From: Acetivibrio mesophilus
Lineage (GTDB): Bacteria > Bacillota > Clostridia > Acetivibrionales > Acetivibrionaceae
DNA: 64,000 nt
Direction: 5' to 3'
Assembly: GCF_004102745.1 (NCBI RefSeq)
Contig: NZ_RLII01000002.1
Location: 248,001-312,000, forward strand
Both the position numbers and the translations under genes were made by a program. Within the stretch, counting starts at the first letter, position 1. Each line of letters starts with the position of its first letter. Positions 33,645 through 43,180 of the stretch are shown here, piece after piece. The notes beneath the pieces are model-generated. The model worked only from the letters and a program-made list of their open reading frames with translations, made no database searches and was not told where the DNA came from.

Positions 33645-36253
33645 TACTTCGCACCTCCATAATAAGCATTTAGATATAATTGTTTTATTTCACTCATAAG
33701 CGGATATCTTGGATTTGCGCCTGTGCACTGGTCGTCAAAAGCCTGTTCTACCATTTCATCAAGTCTTTCTAAGAATTCCTTCTCATCTACGTCATAATCT
33801 TTAATGGTTTTCTTGATGCCAACCTTTTCTTTGAGTTCGTCAATAGCCTTTATCAAGTTCTCAACTTTTTCTTCATTATTCTTGCCTTTGATGCTTAAAT
33901 AATCGGCAATTTCAGCATACCTTGCCAAAGTGTGCGGATGGTCATACTGCGAGAAGGTACCCATTTTCGTTGGAACCTCCGATGCATTAAATCGGATTAC
34001 TTCATTTATCATGAGTGCATTGGCAACACCGTGAGGCAGGTGGTAAAATGCACCCAGCTTGTGTGCCATTGAGTGACATATACCCAAGAAGGCATTGGCA
34101 AAAGCCATTCCGGCTATTGTTGCAGCATTGGCCATTTTTTCTCTTGCTATCGGATCCTTCGCACCGTTGTCATAGGCTCGTGGGAGATATTCAAATACCA
34201 TCTTTATTGCACGTAGTGCCAAACTATCGGTGTAGTCAGTCGCAAGCATTGAAACATAAGCCTCTAAAGCGTGAGTCAATGCGTCTATACCTGATGCGCT
34301 GGTGAGTCCCTTTGGTGCATTCATCATCATATCGGCATCAACAATTGCCATGTTTGGCATCAATTCATAGTCTGCCAAAGGATATTTAACCCCTGTCTTC
34401 TCATCGGTAATTACCGCAAAAGGTGTAACCTCAGAACCTGTACCTGCTGTTGTAGGAATTGCAATAAAGTATGCCTTCTGTCCCATCTTCGGGAAGGTGT
34501 AAACCCTCTTTCTTATATCCACAAATCTCATTGCCATATCCATAAAGTCCACTTCAGGATGTTCATACATTACCCACATAATTTTAGCTGCATCCATAGC
34601 GGAGCCGCCACCGACTGCAATTATGGCATCAGGCTGGAAGGCCGTCATTTCTGCCGCACCGGCCTTAGCACATGCAAGGGATGGGTCGGGAGCTACATCA
34701 AAGAAGGTCTTGTGCATAATCCCCATTTCATCCAACTTATCTGTAATCGGCTTGGTGTAGCCGTTATTATACAAGAAGGTATCCGTTACAATAAATACTT
34801 TCTTTTTACCCATCACATTTTTAAGCTCATCCAATGCAACAGGCAGACAACCTTTTTTAATATAAATCTTTTCCGGCGATCTGAACCAGAGCATATTCTC
34901 TCTCCTCTCGGCAACTGTTTTAATGTTTAGTAAATGCTTAACCCCTACATTGTCGGAAACTGAATTTCCTCCCCAAGAACCACAGCCAAGGGTAAGAGAT
35001 GGAGCAAGCTTAAAGTTGTACAGGTCACCGATACCACCATGGGATGACGGAGTATTAACCAATATACGGCAGGTTTTCATCCTCTCCGAGTACTTATCAA
35101 GTTTTTCCTTCTGTGTTACCGTATCAATATACAGTGATGAAGTATGTCCAAAGCCACCGTCAGCTATCAACCTTTCTGCTTTGTCAAGGGCATCCTCAAA
35201 ATCCTTCGCTCTATACATCGCCAGCACAGGGGACAATTTTTCATGGGCGAATTCTTCGGAAATATCCACGCTGGTAACTTCACCTATTAGAATTTTTGTA
35301 GACTCGGGCACCTCAAATCCTGCAAGCTTTGCAATAGCATGGGCCTTCTGACCTACTATTTTGGCATTTAATGCACCGTTTATGATTATTGTTTTTCTTA
35401 CCTTTTCAGTTTCTTCCTTATTTAAGAAATAACATCCTCTTTCGGCAAATTCCTTCTTTACCTCTTTGTATACTCCATCTAAAACGATAACTGACTGTTC
35501 TGAAGCACAAATCATACCGTTATCGAAGGTTTTTGAATGTATTATTGAGTTCACTGCCATAAGAATGTCAGCTGAATCATCAATAATGGCAGGAGTATTG
35601 CCCGCTCCAACACCGATAGCCGGCTTACCTGAGGAGTAAGCTGCTTTCACCATTCCGGGACCTCCCGTTGCAAGAATTATATCTGCCTCTTTCATAACCA
35701 TGTTGGTGAGCTCCAGACTCGGTACATCAATCCAGTCAATAATGCCTTCGGGAGCGCCAGCCGCGACTGCTGCTTCCAAAACAATCTTGGCTGCTTCAAT
35801 TGTTGAATTCTTTGCTCTCGGATGTGGGCTTATAATAATGGCATTTCTTGTCTTTAATGCAATAAGAGTCTTAAAAATAGCTGTTGATGTAGGATTCGTA
35901 GTAGGTATAACCGCTGCAATAACTCCCAACGGTTCTGCAATTTTCTTAATACCGAAAGCAGTATCCTCTTCAATAACACCGCAGGTTTTGGTATTCTTAT
36001 ATGCGTTATAAATATATTCAGCCGCATAGTGGTTTTTGATAACCTTATCCTCAACCACTCCCATACCGGTTTCCTCTACAGCCATTTTCGCAAGGGGAAT
36101 TCTCATTTTATTAGCTGCCATAGCCGCTGCAAAGAATATTTTGTCAACCTGTTCCTGCGTATAGTTTGCATAAACGCTCTGAGCTTCTTTTAAGCGTTTT
36201 ATAGCTTTTTCTAGCTTTTCAACATTGTCTATGATTTCATATTTATTGCTCAT
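33644..36253 (-). CDS. adhE: Bifunctional acetaldehyde-CoA/alcohol dehydrogenase AdhE
   Basis: 869 residues. N-terminal acetaldehyde dehydrogenase (about 1-440) with the catalytic Cys in NGMICASEQSVIV near 248; C-terminal iron-dependent alcohol dehydrogenase (about 455-869) with GGGSAMDAAK, PTTAGTGSEVTPFAV and the iron ligands in THALEAYVS and CHSMAHKLGAFYH. It reduces acetyl-CoA to ethanol with two NADH and usually forms spirosomes. From memory the sequence is very close to A. thermocellus AdhE. The ATG at 36253 is favoured by AAAAGGAG nine bases upstream. It follows rex by 16 bases in the same operon. Confidence 0.96.
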   Translation of the reverse strand: MSNKYEIIDNVEKLEKAIKRLKEAQSVYANYTQEQVDKIFFAAAMAANKMRIPLAKMAVEETGMGVVEDKVIKNHYAAEYIYNAYKNTKTCGVIEEDTAFGIKKIAEPLGVIAAVIPTTNPTSTAIFKTLIALKTRNAIIISPHPRAKNSTIEAAKIVLEAAVAAGAPEGIIDWIDVPSLELTNMVMKEADIILATGGPGMVKAAYSSGKPAIGVGAGNTPAIIDDSADILMAVNSIIHSKTFDNGMICASEQSVIVLDGVYKEVKKEFAERGCYFLNKEETEKVRKTIIINGALNAKIVGQKAHAIAKLAGFEVPESTKILIGEVTSVDISEEFAHEKLSPVLAMYRAKDFEDALDKAERLIADGGFGHTSSLYIDTVTQKEKLDKYSERMKTCRILVNTPSSHGGIGDLYNFKLAPSLTLGCGSWGGNSVSDNVGVKHLLNIKTVAERRENMLWFRSPEKIYIKKGCLPVALDELKNVMGKKKVFIVTDTFLYNNGYTKPITDKLDEMGIMHKTFFDVAPDPSLACAKAGAAEMTAFQPDAIIAVGGGSAMDAAKIMWVMYEHPEVDFMDMAMRFVDIRKRVYTFPKMGQKAYFIAIPTTAGTGSEVTPFAVITDEKTGVKYPLADYELMPNMAIVDADMMMNAPKGLTSASGIDALTHALEAYVSMLATDYTDSLALRAIKMVFEYLPRAYDNGAKDPIAREKMANAATIAGMAFANAFLGICHSMAHKLGAFYHLPHGVANALMINEVIRFNASEVPTKMGTFSQYDHPHTLARYAEIADYLSIKGKNNEEKVENLIKAIDELKEKVGIKKTIKDYDVDEKEFLERLDEMVEQAFDDQCTGANPRYPLMSEIKQLYLNAYYGGAK

Positions 36254-36269
36254 TTTTTTCATCTCCTTT

Positions 36270-36914
36270 TCATATTTCATTCTTTTTTATTGATTCTGCT
36301 AAGTGAGCGGAAAGTACAGCCAGCGATGCAGCCATATTTTCCTGCTGAACTAAAATATTATCCGGTACTTTAAGGTGAACAGGTGCAAAATTCCATATTG
36401 CAAATATTCCGCTGTCTACAAGTATATCGCATACTTTTTGAGCTGAATGTCCGGGGACGGTTATGATGCCTATACGAATCTTCATTCTCTTGCATAATTC
36501 CTTTATTTTGCTTATGTCTAATACCTTTTTGCCGCAAATCTCAGTTCCAATTTTACTTTCATCAACATCAAAGGCCGCAACAATATTCAATCCATATTCA
36601 TTAAAGCCCTCATAGGACAAAAGAGCTCCTCCAAGCCTTCCTGCACCTATAATTATTGCATCATTCAAATCGTCATACCCAAGAAAACTTTCTATATCAC
36701 TTATCAACTCCTCAGTAACATATCCAAGCTTGGGACGCCCCTTTTTGCTGACGCAGGCCAGATCCTTTCTAACTTGCACATCATTCAGCCCCAGGGCTGA
36801 AGCAATCATTGTAGCAGATACATTCTCACAACCATGCTCCGGCAGAGACTTTAAGTAGCTCAAATATGAAGGTAATCTTAAAAGAGTCTGTTTGGAGATA
36901 GCTTTTGGATTCAT
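36270..36914 (-). CDS. rex: Redox-sensing repressor Rex
   Basis: 214 residues. N-terminal winged helix (about 1-80, LPSYLSYLKSLPEHGCENVS, NDVQVRKDLACVSKKGRP), Rossmann domain with NAD(H)-binding IIGAGRLGGALLSY near 92, and a C-terminal domain-swap helix. Rex senses the NADH/NAD ratio and represses fermentation genes when NADH is low. It is the first gene of the operon that holds adhE and hydABC; a palindrome over the transcription start suggests self-control. Confidence 0.95.
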   Translation of the reverse strand: MNPKAISKQTLLRLPSYLSYLKSLPEHGCENVSATMIASALGLNDVQVRKDLACVSKKGRPKLGYVTEELISDIESFLGYDDLNDAIIIGAGRLGGALLSYEGFNEYGLNIVAAFDVDESKIGTEICGKKVLDISKIKELCKRMKIRIGIITVPGHSAQKVCDILVDSGIFAIWNFAPVHLKVPDNILVQQENMAASLAVLSAHLAESIKKNEI

Positions 36915-37038
36915 AATTATTTTGGTTCCTTTCTTTTATTAATTAATTATACTAATTGTACTTTCCAAGACAATCCACTCCTTTTTAATGCAGGTACAGC
37001 GGTGATAACTAATATCTATAATTTTTTATCTATAACTT

Positions 37039-37064
37039 TATATCGATATTTTGTTATCGATATA
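37039..37064. promoter_or_regulatory. Operator-like palindrome at the rex promoter
   Basis: Perfect 10-bp inverted repeat TATATCGATA/TATCGATATA with a 6-base spacer, ending at the edge of the -10 and covering the start point. It contains a TTGTTA/TAACAA half-site as in Rex operators, though the whole does not match the standard two-half Rex site. Confidence 0.6.
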
Positions 37065-37093
37065 ATTGTAACGTTTTATATAATGAAAGTCAA
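37065..37093 (-). promoter_or_regulatory. SigA-type promoter of the rex-adhE-hyd operon
   Basis: Minus strand: -35 TTGACT (37088-37093), 17-base spacer, -10 TACAAT (37065-37070). It gives a leader of about 140 bases. Confidence 0.75.
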
Positions 37094-37157
37094 TACACTT
37101 TTTATATATTTTCACATCGATTTTGATGCAATTTTTATATAGTTTATACAAAAGCAA

Positions 37158-37222
37158 AAAAATCTCGGGCATCGAGTCCCTTCGCTTTTGCCTCTTTCAT
37201 TTCATTCCAAGAGGCCAAAAAA
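37158..37222 (+). repeat. Dispersed 65-bp intergenic element, copy 3
   Basis: Gapless match to the copies at 312-377 and 7059-7123 (minus). Here the 7-bp stem GCCTCTT/AAGAGGC is perfect. It abuts the A-run of the dpaB terminator. Confidence 0.75.
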
Positions 37223-37249
37223 AAATAGAAGCTTATATTTCAGCTCCTA
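37217..37249 (-). terminator. Terminator of dpaAB
   Basis: Minus strand TAGGAGCT/AGCTTCTA stem (one wobble) followed by nine T residues. Confidence 0.8.
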
Positions 37250-37280
37250 CTTGTTAACACTGTTTTGAGTTTTGGATTAA

Positions 37281-37865
37281 TTAATATTTTATGAGCAATG
37301 GTTGAATCTGTTTATGATTCAATGCCTCAAGGATTGTAGGCATTATCTTAGTAGTGTCTGCCACTAAAGAGTTCGGCTTAGTACCCGGTCCATCCTGACC
37401 AAAGGGCACAAGATAGATATTTTTCATATTTAAAAGCATTCCAATGTTTTTTGCATTTGCTCCCAACCCGTCATTTGTAGAAATTGCAATAACCAACGGC
37501 TTTTGATTTCTAAGGTGAGCCTTACATGCCATAGTTACCGTAGTGTCGGTTATTCCGTTTGCGATTTTGGCCAAGGTATTACCGGTGCATGGCGCTACAA
37601 CTATTATATCAAGAAGAGATTTTGGGCCTATTGGCTCCGCTTCAATAATACTATTTATAATCTTGTTCCCTGTAATCCCTTCAAGTTTCAACCTAAAATC
37701 CTCTGCTCTTCCAAATCTTGTATCAAATTTACTCACCGAATCCGACAGTATCGGAAAAACCTTCGCTCCATTGCTCACAAGCTTTTCGACCTCAGGTATT
37801 ACTTTGTCTAGGGTGCAAAAGGAACCGGTAATTCCAAATCCAATTTTAATCCCGTCCAGCAACAT
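37281..37865 (-). CDS. dpaB: Dipicolinate synthase subunit B
   Basis: 194 residues, flavoprotein (HFCD) fold: IGFGITGSFCTLDKVIPEVE at the N-terminus and VVAPCTGNTLAKIANGITDT near 93. With DpaA it makes dipicolinic acid in the mother cell for the spore core. The ATG at 37865 lies eight bases after GGGGGT, inside or just after the dpaA stop region. Confidence 0.93.
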   Translation of the reverse strand: MLLDGIKIGFGITGSFCTLDKVIPEVEKLVSNGAKVFPILSDSVSKFDTRFGRAEDFRLKLEGITGNKIINSIIEAEPIGPKSLLDIIVVAPCTGNTLAKIANGITDTTVTMACKAHLRNQKPLVIAISTNDGLGANAKNIGMLLNMKNIYLVPFGQDGPGTKPNSLVADTTKIMPTILEALNHKQIQPLLIKY

Positions 37866-37869
37866 ATTC

Positions 37870-38742
37870 TTATACCCCCAACTCATCAATAATATTACTA
37901 ACAGTATCTCTAATAAATCTGGCTGCTGTCACAGGTGCTACTTTTCCCGGAAGTGAAAGCGCCCATATTGTTTTTATGCCCATCTCCTTTGCCTTTTCAA
38001 AGTTAATCCCACCAGGCTTAGAAGCGAGATCTATTAAAATGCAATCCTTATTCACTTTCCTAAGCAAGTCTTCATCCATCACAATGCTGGGAATAGTATT
38101 AAAAATAACATTTGACCTCTCTATGTATTCCTCCAGTTCGCTTATGAAAATCGGTTTGTAACCATAGCTTTCAATCCACGCCAGATCTGAATACTTCCTA
38201 GCCTCAACATATACATTGCTTCCAATACCTTGGAGCATTTTTGCAAGAGTTTTTCCAATCCTTCCGAATCCTAAAATCAATGCGTTGCTTCCATGAAGTG
38301 TTACAGGCATTTCCTCCATTGCAATTTGAATTGCTCCTTCAGCAGTAGGAATGGCATTTAAAACCGCCATTTCTTCTCTTTCGAGCAAATCTATTGAATA
38401 TACGTTATAGACATCTGCAAGTTGAGCAATCTTTTCACTGATTCTCCCTGCTATAAACAGCTGGCTTTTCTTCATCATTTTAAATATGTCTTTAATAAAA
38501 ACTCTTTGAGGATGAAAAGGTGCATTGAGTGTTTCCCCATCTGTCGAACATGGGGTCGGACCTACTACTACATCAGCTTCCTCAATAGCACGTTCAAGAC
38601 TTCCACTCTCTTCAATTTCTATCTCGAAGTTTGCATTCTTAAACCCATATATGTTAACCTTATTTCCTTCTGATGCAATCAACTCAGCTAACTTAACACT
38701 CCTAAGATCACCGCCAATAATTGTAAATATCTTATTCTTCAC
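37870..38742 (-). CDS. dpaA: Dipicolinate synthase subunit A
   Basis: 290 residues. N-terminal domain (IIGGDLRSVKLAELIASEGN) and a C-terminal NAD(P)-binding Rossmann domain with LILGFGRIGKTLAKMLQGIG near 153. It catalyses the last oxidation step to dipicolinate with DpaB. Translation starts at GTG 38742 after AGGAGGAGG. dpaB follows directly. Confidence 0.94.
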   Translation of the reverse strand: MKNKIFTIIGGDLRSVKLAELIASEGNKVNIYGFKNANFEIEIEESGSLERAIEEADVVVGPTPCSTDGETLNAPFHPQRVFIKDIFKMMKKSQLFIAGRISEKIAQLADVYNVYSIDLLEREEMAVLNAIPTAEGAIQIAMEEMPVTLHGSNALILGFGRIGKTLAKMLQGIGSNVYVEARKYSDLAWIESYGYKPIFISELEEYIERSNVIFNTIPSIVMDEDLLRKVNKDCILIDLASKPGGINFEKAKEMGIKTIWALSLPGKVAPVTAARFIRDTVSNIIDELGV

Positions 38743-38911
38743 TATATTACCTCCTCCTGTTTGTAGAAATACAAGTCACATTAAGAATTTCAAATAAAAC
38801 CTCTTTAGTTTTGCATTATGAACCGATTTATGGTGACTTAGTATATCTTATGTACATTTGAATTTATAAGTGCTTGTTTAATTACAATTAAGCTTTGGGC
38901 ATCAACGCATT

Positions 38912-38957
38912 AAAAAAGCCTCGAAACCAATTAAGTTTTTGGCTTCGAGGCTTTTTT
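38912..38957. terminator. Bidirectional terminator after the M16 peptidase gene
   Basis: AAAAAAGCCTCGAA...TTCGAGGCTTTTTT, 14-bp perfect outer arms with A- and T-runs for both strands. Confidence 0.9.
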
Positions 38958-38962
38958 AATAT

Positions 38963-40222
38963 TCAAGCATCGATCATTTTACTAATATCTATTTCTTTTT
39001 TTATGTTACCCACTATCGAAAAACTGATTCTATTCAAACAGAAAATATTCTTAATAATCTGTTCGACTCTTTCTTGATTTATTGCATCAATCTTATTTAA
39101 TATTTCATCCGGAGTATATATAGTATCCATGAGGACCTCTGACTTTCCTATACTGTTCATCCTGCTGCTGGTACTCTCAAGTCCAAGTATATAGTTACCC
39201 TTGAGCTGTTCTTTGGATTTGATAAGCTCATCCTTAGAAATGCCTTCTTTTAAAAGAATCTTAATTTCTTTTATTATAAGGTCTACAACCTTTTCCAAAT
39301 GCTCAGCATTCATTCCGGCATATATCGTAAACAGACCTGCATTTCTATAGGATGATGGGTATGAGTATATAGAATACACCAATCCCATTTCCTCCCTAAT
39401 TTTCTGAAACATCCTTGAACTCATTCCACCGCCCAGTACATTATTTACGGCCAGTAGAGGATATAATTCATCACTTCCATGGGCAATACCCTGAAATCCC
39501 ATACATATGTGTATTTGCTCTGTATCCTTAACCTTGATTTTAGAATCTACTTTAAACTTTGCAGCTTCAATATCTTTACTATCTTTGCCATTACTCTTCC
39601 AAGCGCCGAATTTTTCCCTTACACTATCAATTATCCTATCCTCTTCAAAGTTTCCGGCAACAGCTATGACTGTATTCTCCGGCAAATACCTCTCTTGCAT
39701 GTAGGCTCTGATTTTATCTTTATCAATGTGAGAAAGGGTGTCACAAGTCCCTAAAATGGGAAATCCAAGGGAATTATCCTTCCATACCGTTTCCGACAAG
39801 ATATCATGCACCAATTCCTCCGGCGAATCCTCATACATCCCAATCTCTTCTAAAATCACTTTCTTTTCAATATCTATATCCCTATGCTCAAATCTGGAAT
39901 TAAAAAACATATCCGAAAGAACATCCAATGCAATATCAGCATGAGAATCAAGGGTCTTTGTATAATAGCACGTACATTCCTTTCCTGTAAACGCGTTAAG
40001 TTGACCTCCAATGCTATCAATGCTGTCAGCAATTTCTCTAGCACTCCTATTATAAGTCCCCTTAAAAAGCATATGTTCAATAAAGTGAGATATCCCGTTA
40101 TTGGCTAGAGTTTCATTCCTTGAACCAGTTCCAACCCAGATACCGATAGAAACAGATCTAAGATAAGGAATTTTCTCACAAACAATCCTGATACCGTTTT
40201 CTAACTTTACACGTTTATACAT
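38963..40222 (-). CDS. M16 family zinc peptidase (processing-peptidase-like)
   Basis: 419 residues. The inverted zinc motif is ISHFIEHMLFKG (H-x-x-E-H) near 46-50, with the third ligand Glu in VILEEIGMYEDSPEE near 122. The second half carries the R/Y motif (FTIYAG, GLVYSIYSYPSSY). This gene often follows pnp in Bacillus and Clostridium. The ATG at 40222 follows GGAGG and gives the usual MYKRVKLENGIR start. Substrate unknown. Confidence 0.92.
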   Translation of the reverse strand: MYKRVKLENGIRIVCEKIPYLRSVSIGIWVGTGSRNETLANNGISHFIEHMLFKGTYNRSAREIADSIDSIGGQLNAFTGKECTCYYTKTLDSHADIALDVLSDMFFNSRFEHRDIDIEKKVILEEIGMYEDSPEELVHDILSETVWKDNSLGFPILGTCDTLSHIDKDKIRAYMQERYLPENTVIAVAGNFEEDRIIDSVREKFGAWKSNGKDSKDIEAAKFKVDSKIKVKDTEQIHICMGFQGIAHGSDELYPLLAVNNVLGGGMSSRMFQKIREEMGLVYSIYSYPSSYRNAGLFTIYAGMNAEHLEKVVDLIIKEIKILLKEGISKDELIKSKEQLKGNYILGLESTSSRMNSIGKSEVLMDTIYTPDEILNKIDAINQERVEQIIKNIFCLNRISFSIVGNIKKEIDISKMIDA

Positions 40223-40327
40223 ATAACCTCCATGTTTTATATATGAAATTAAGTAAGGCGCAAATGTTACAAAATTCACGCCTTACTTTTTAAAATTAAT
40301 ATATCTCTAAAACAGTAGCGTTAAGCA

Positions 40328-42439
40328 TCAGGAATTCTTATTATCCCCTTCGCCTTCCATTGCATCCTTCCTTGAAAGATTTATACGTCCCTGCTTGTCG
40401 ATTTCCATAACCTTGACAAGTATCTGATCACCGACATTTACTACATCCTCAACCTTTTCGACTCTCTTTTTATCCAGCTTGCTGATATGAACGAGGCCTT
40501 CTTTTCCTGGGAGGAATTCTACAAAAGCACCAAAAGATGTAACCCTCATAACCTTACCCATAAAGACCTGTCCCGGTTCAATATCCTTTGCAATTCCCTC
40601 TATCATGGTCAGAGCCCTTTTACCGGCTTCCGAATCGGAACTGAATATATAAACCTTTCCGTCGTCATTAATGTCTATTTTTACCCCAGTTTCGTCAATT
40701 ATCTTGTTTATCATTTTACCGCCAGGACCTATTACCTCTCTGATTTTATCAGGATTTATTGAGGTTGAAATAATCTTCGGTGCATACCTGGACATTTCTT
40801 TCCTTGGTTCTGGTATAGCCTTCAACAATACATTGTCAATAATATGCAGACGTCCATTCCTTGTAAGCTCAAATGCCTGCTTTATAATTTCTTCGGTAAG
40901 TCCGTCCACCTTTATATCAACCTGAATAGCAGTTATCCCATCCTTTGTTCCTGCCACCTTAAAGTCCATATCGCCAAAGAAATCCTCTATGCCCTGAATA
41001 TCCATAAAGGTCACAAACCTGTCCGGATTATTCTCGTCAACAACCAAACCGGCAGAAATTCCCGCAACCGGTTTTTTGATAGGTACACCTGCGTCCATAA
41101 GCGCCAGAGTACTTCCGCAAACACTTCCTTGAGATGTGGATCCGTTTGACATAAGCACTTCGGATACAACCCTTATCGTATATGGAAATTCTTCTTCTCT
41201 CGGAATCACAGGTTCCAACGCTCTTTCTGCAAGGGCTCCGTGCCCAATTTCTCTTCTTCCGGGACCTCTTGAAGTCTTGGCTTCACCCACACTGTATCCG
41301 GGGAAGTTATAGTGATGCATATATCTTTTTGTTTCTTCAGGGTCGATACCATCCAGTATCTGAACATCTCCCATAGCACCTAATGTAACGCTTGAAAGCA
41401 CCTGGGTCTGTCCTCTTGAGAAAAGACCTGAGCCATGGACTCTAGGAAGTAACCCTACTTCAGCAGATAGAGGCCTTATTTCGTCAAGTCTCCTTCCATC
41501 AACTCTTTTGCCTTCTTCCAAAATATATTCCCTTACGACTTTCTTTTCCAGCTTGTACATTGCCTCTTTGATGACTGATTCCATCTCAGGGAATATCTCG
41601 GCAAAATGCTCTGTTGCTTCCGTAGTAAGTGCCGTAATATTATCATCTCTTACCTGCTTGTCCACAGCAAGTACGGCTTCTCTCATCCTGTCATAGGCAA
41701 ATTCTTTGACAGCACTAAATATTTCCTCCGGAACTTCCGCAGATTCGTATTCAAATTTAGGCTTACCGATTTCCTTTACAATTTCATCTATAAACTCAAC
41801 AATTCTTTTTATCTCGTCATGGCCTTTTTTGATAGCATCCAGAATCATTTCATCAGGAACCTCATTTGCTCCTGCCTCTATCATAACAATCTTATCCCTT
41901 GTACCTGCCAAAGTAATATACATCTGGCTTTCTTCTCTCTGTTTTTCATTAGGGTTTATAATTACTTCACCGTCAATAAGACCCAGTATAACTCCTCCAA
42001 CAGGGCCTTTAAACGGTATATCTGAAATTGACAGAGCTATAGAAGATCCCAGTAAAGCAGCAATCTCAGGAGAGTTATCCTGATCAACGGACAATACGGT
42101 GTTTACAATCGCCACATCATTCCTTAAATCCTTTGGAAATAAAGGTCTTAACGGTCTGTCTATAACCCTGGATGTAAGTATTGCCTTTTCCGACGGTTTA
42201 CCTTCTCTCTTGATAAAACCTCCGGGAATCTTTCCTACAGCATACAACCTTTCTTCATAATCCACACTCAAAGGGAAAAAGTCAATTCCTTCTCTGGGTG
42301 CTGCCGAAGCGGTAGCTGTTGACAGTACAACGGTATCACCATACCTAATCAATGCCGAACCATTTGCCAGTTGAGCAAGCTTTCCAGTCTCAACAGTAAG
42401 TTTTCTACCAGCTATCTCCATGCTGAAAGTTTTTTGCAT
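40328..42439 (-). CDS. pnp: Polyribonucleotide nucleotidyltransferase
   Basis: 703 residues: two RNase PH domains (about 1-215 and 310-540, [31 protein letters not shown]), a helical linker, KH domain (about 555-615, [17 protein letters not shown]) and S1 domain (about 625-695, [20 protein letters not shown]). It degrades RNA phosphorolytically. GAGGAGG precedes the ATG. It lies after rpsO, behind a long hairpin in the leader that may allow RNase III and PNPase self-control. Confidence 0.97.
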   Translation of the reverse strand: MQKTFSMEIAGRKLTVETGKLAQLANGSALIRYGDTVVLSTATASAAPREGIDFFPLSVDYEERLYAVGKIPGGFIKREGKPSEKAILTSRVIDRPLRPLFPKDLRNDVAIVNTVLSVDQDNSPEIAALLGSSIALSISDIPFKGPVGGVILGLIDGEVIINPNEKQREESQMYITLAGTRDKIVMIEAGANEVPDEMILDAIKKGHDEIKRIVEFIDEIVKEIGKPKFEYESAEVPEEIFSAVKEFAYDRMREAVLAVDKQVRDDNITALTTEATEHFAEIFPEMESVIKEAMYKLEKKVVREYILEEGKRVDGRRLDEIRPLSAEVGLLPRVHGSGLFSRGQTQVLSSVTLGAMGDVQILDGIDPEETKRYMHHYNFPGYSVGEAKTSRGPGRREIGHGALAERALEPVIPREEEFPYTIRVVSEVLMSNGSTSQGSVCGSTLALMDAGVPIKKPVAGISAGLVVDENNPDRFVTFMDIQGIEDFFGDMDFKVAGTKDGITAIQVDIKVDGLTEEIIKQAFELTRNGRLHIIDNVLLKAIPEPRKEMSRYAPKIISTSINPDKIREVIGPGGKMINKIIDETGVKIDINDDGKVYIFSSDSEAGKRALTMIEGIAKDIEPGQVFMGKVMRVTSFGAFVEFLPGKEGLVHISKLDKKRVEKVEDVVNVGDQILVKVMEIDKQGRINLSRKDAMEGEGDNKNS

Positions 42440-42466
42440 TATACAATCCTCCTCTTACTTAAACCA

Positions 42467-42541
42467 CAGACTGTAGGATGTAGATTCTACAGCAAAAGCT
42501 TCTTTTCTTCTTTTGCAGCACAATCTACCTTCTACTGTCTG
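42467..42541 (-). promoter_or_regulatory. Long hairpin in the pnp leader
   Basis: Arms of 32 bases (42467-42498 and 42510-42541) match at 26 positions with an 11-base loop. It lies 27 bases before the pnp start. Such a stem recalls the RNase III-cut leader hairpin through which PNPase controls itself in E. coli. Confidence 0.7.
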
Positions 42542-42631
42542 CAGTTTATAATCAGTTTTATTTTTTATTCTTCACGCTTATTTTATTATTCCAGATTATG
42601 CATTGTATTAATAATAATTATATCATAATAC

Positions 42632-42657
42632 AAAAAAGCGGATTACTCCGCTCTTTT
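42632..42657 (-). terminator. Terminator of rpsO
   Basis: Minus strand AGCGGA/TCCGCT with 4-base loop, followed by TTTTTTG. Confidence 0.75.
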
Positions 42658-42659
42658 TA

Positions 42660-42923
42660 TTATTTTCTAAGATTTAACTTTTCAACAATTGCACGATATC
42701 TTTCGATGTCAACTTTCATGAGATAATTTAATAAGCCTCTTCTGCGTCCAACCATTTTAAGAAGTCCTCTTCTTGAATGATGGTCTTTTTTGTGAACCTT
42801 TAAATGCTCGGTAAGGTGATTGATTCTTTGTGTAAGAATCGCAACCTGTACCTCTGGTGAACCGGTATCTGTTTCATGAAGCTTATAATTGTTGATTACC
42901 TCTTGTTTAATTTCCTTTTGCAT
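42660..42923 (-). CDS. rpsO: Ribosomal protein S15
   Basis: 87 residues with the S15 signature [20 protein letters not shown] and [20 protein letters not shown]. It binds 16S rRNA in the small subunit platform. Preceded by AGGAGG. It precedes pnp, the widespread rpsO-pnp order. Confidence 0.98.
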   Translation of the reverse strand: MQKEIKQEVINNYKLHETDTGSPEVQVAILTQRINHLTEHLKVHKKDHHSRRGLLKMVGRRRGLLNYLMKVDIERYRAIVEKLNLRK

Positions 42924-43013
42924 TATAAGTATCCTCCTTTTCTTAAATCCCTATGGCTAAGTAAAGGGTCGGAGTTACCCTAAACTGAGCTCATAGTTAT
43001 ATTTCCCTCAAAC

Positions 43014-43042
43014 ATTCTAACATACTAACTAGATACTGTAAA
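43014..43042 (-). promoter_or_regulatory. SigA-type promoter of rpsO
   Basis: Minus strand: -35 TTTACA (43037-43042), 17-base spacer, -10 TAGAAT (43014-43019). Confidence 0.65.
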
Positions 43043-43180
43043 GAATGAATATTAAAAATTTATCAATAAATATTATACCCTTTTTATCAGTTGGAATATT
43101 AAAGAACTTTTTACTTCTTATTAGAATATTATGTTAATGAAATGTTCAACCATAAAATTGCTAATTTGGAGGGAATAAAA

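Noticed and set aside
34015-36054. Several open frames opposite adhE
   Set aside because: Antisense shadows of a highly conserved gene with no ribosome sites.
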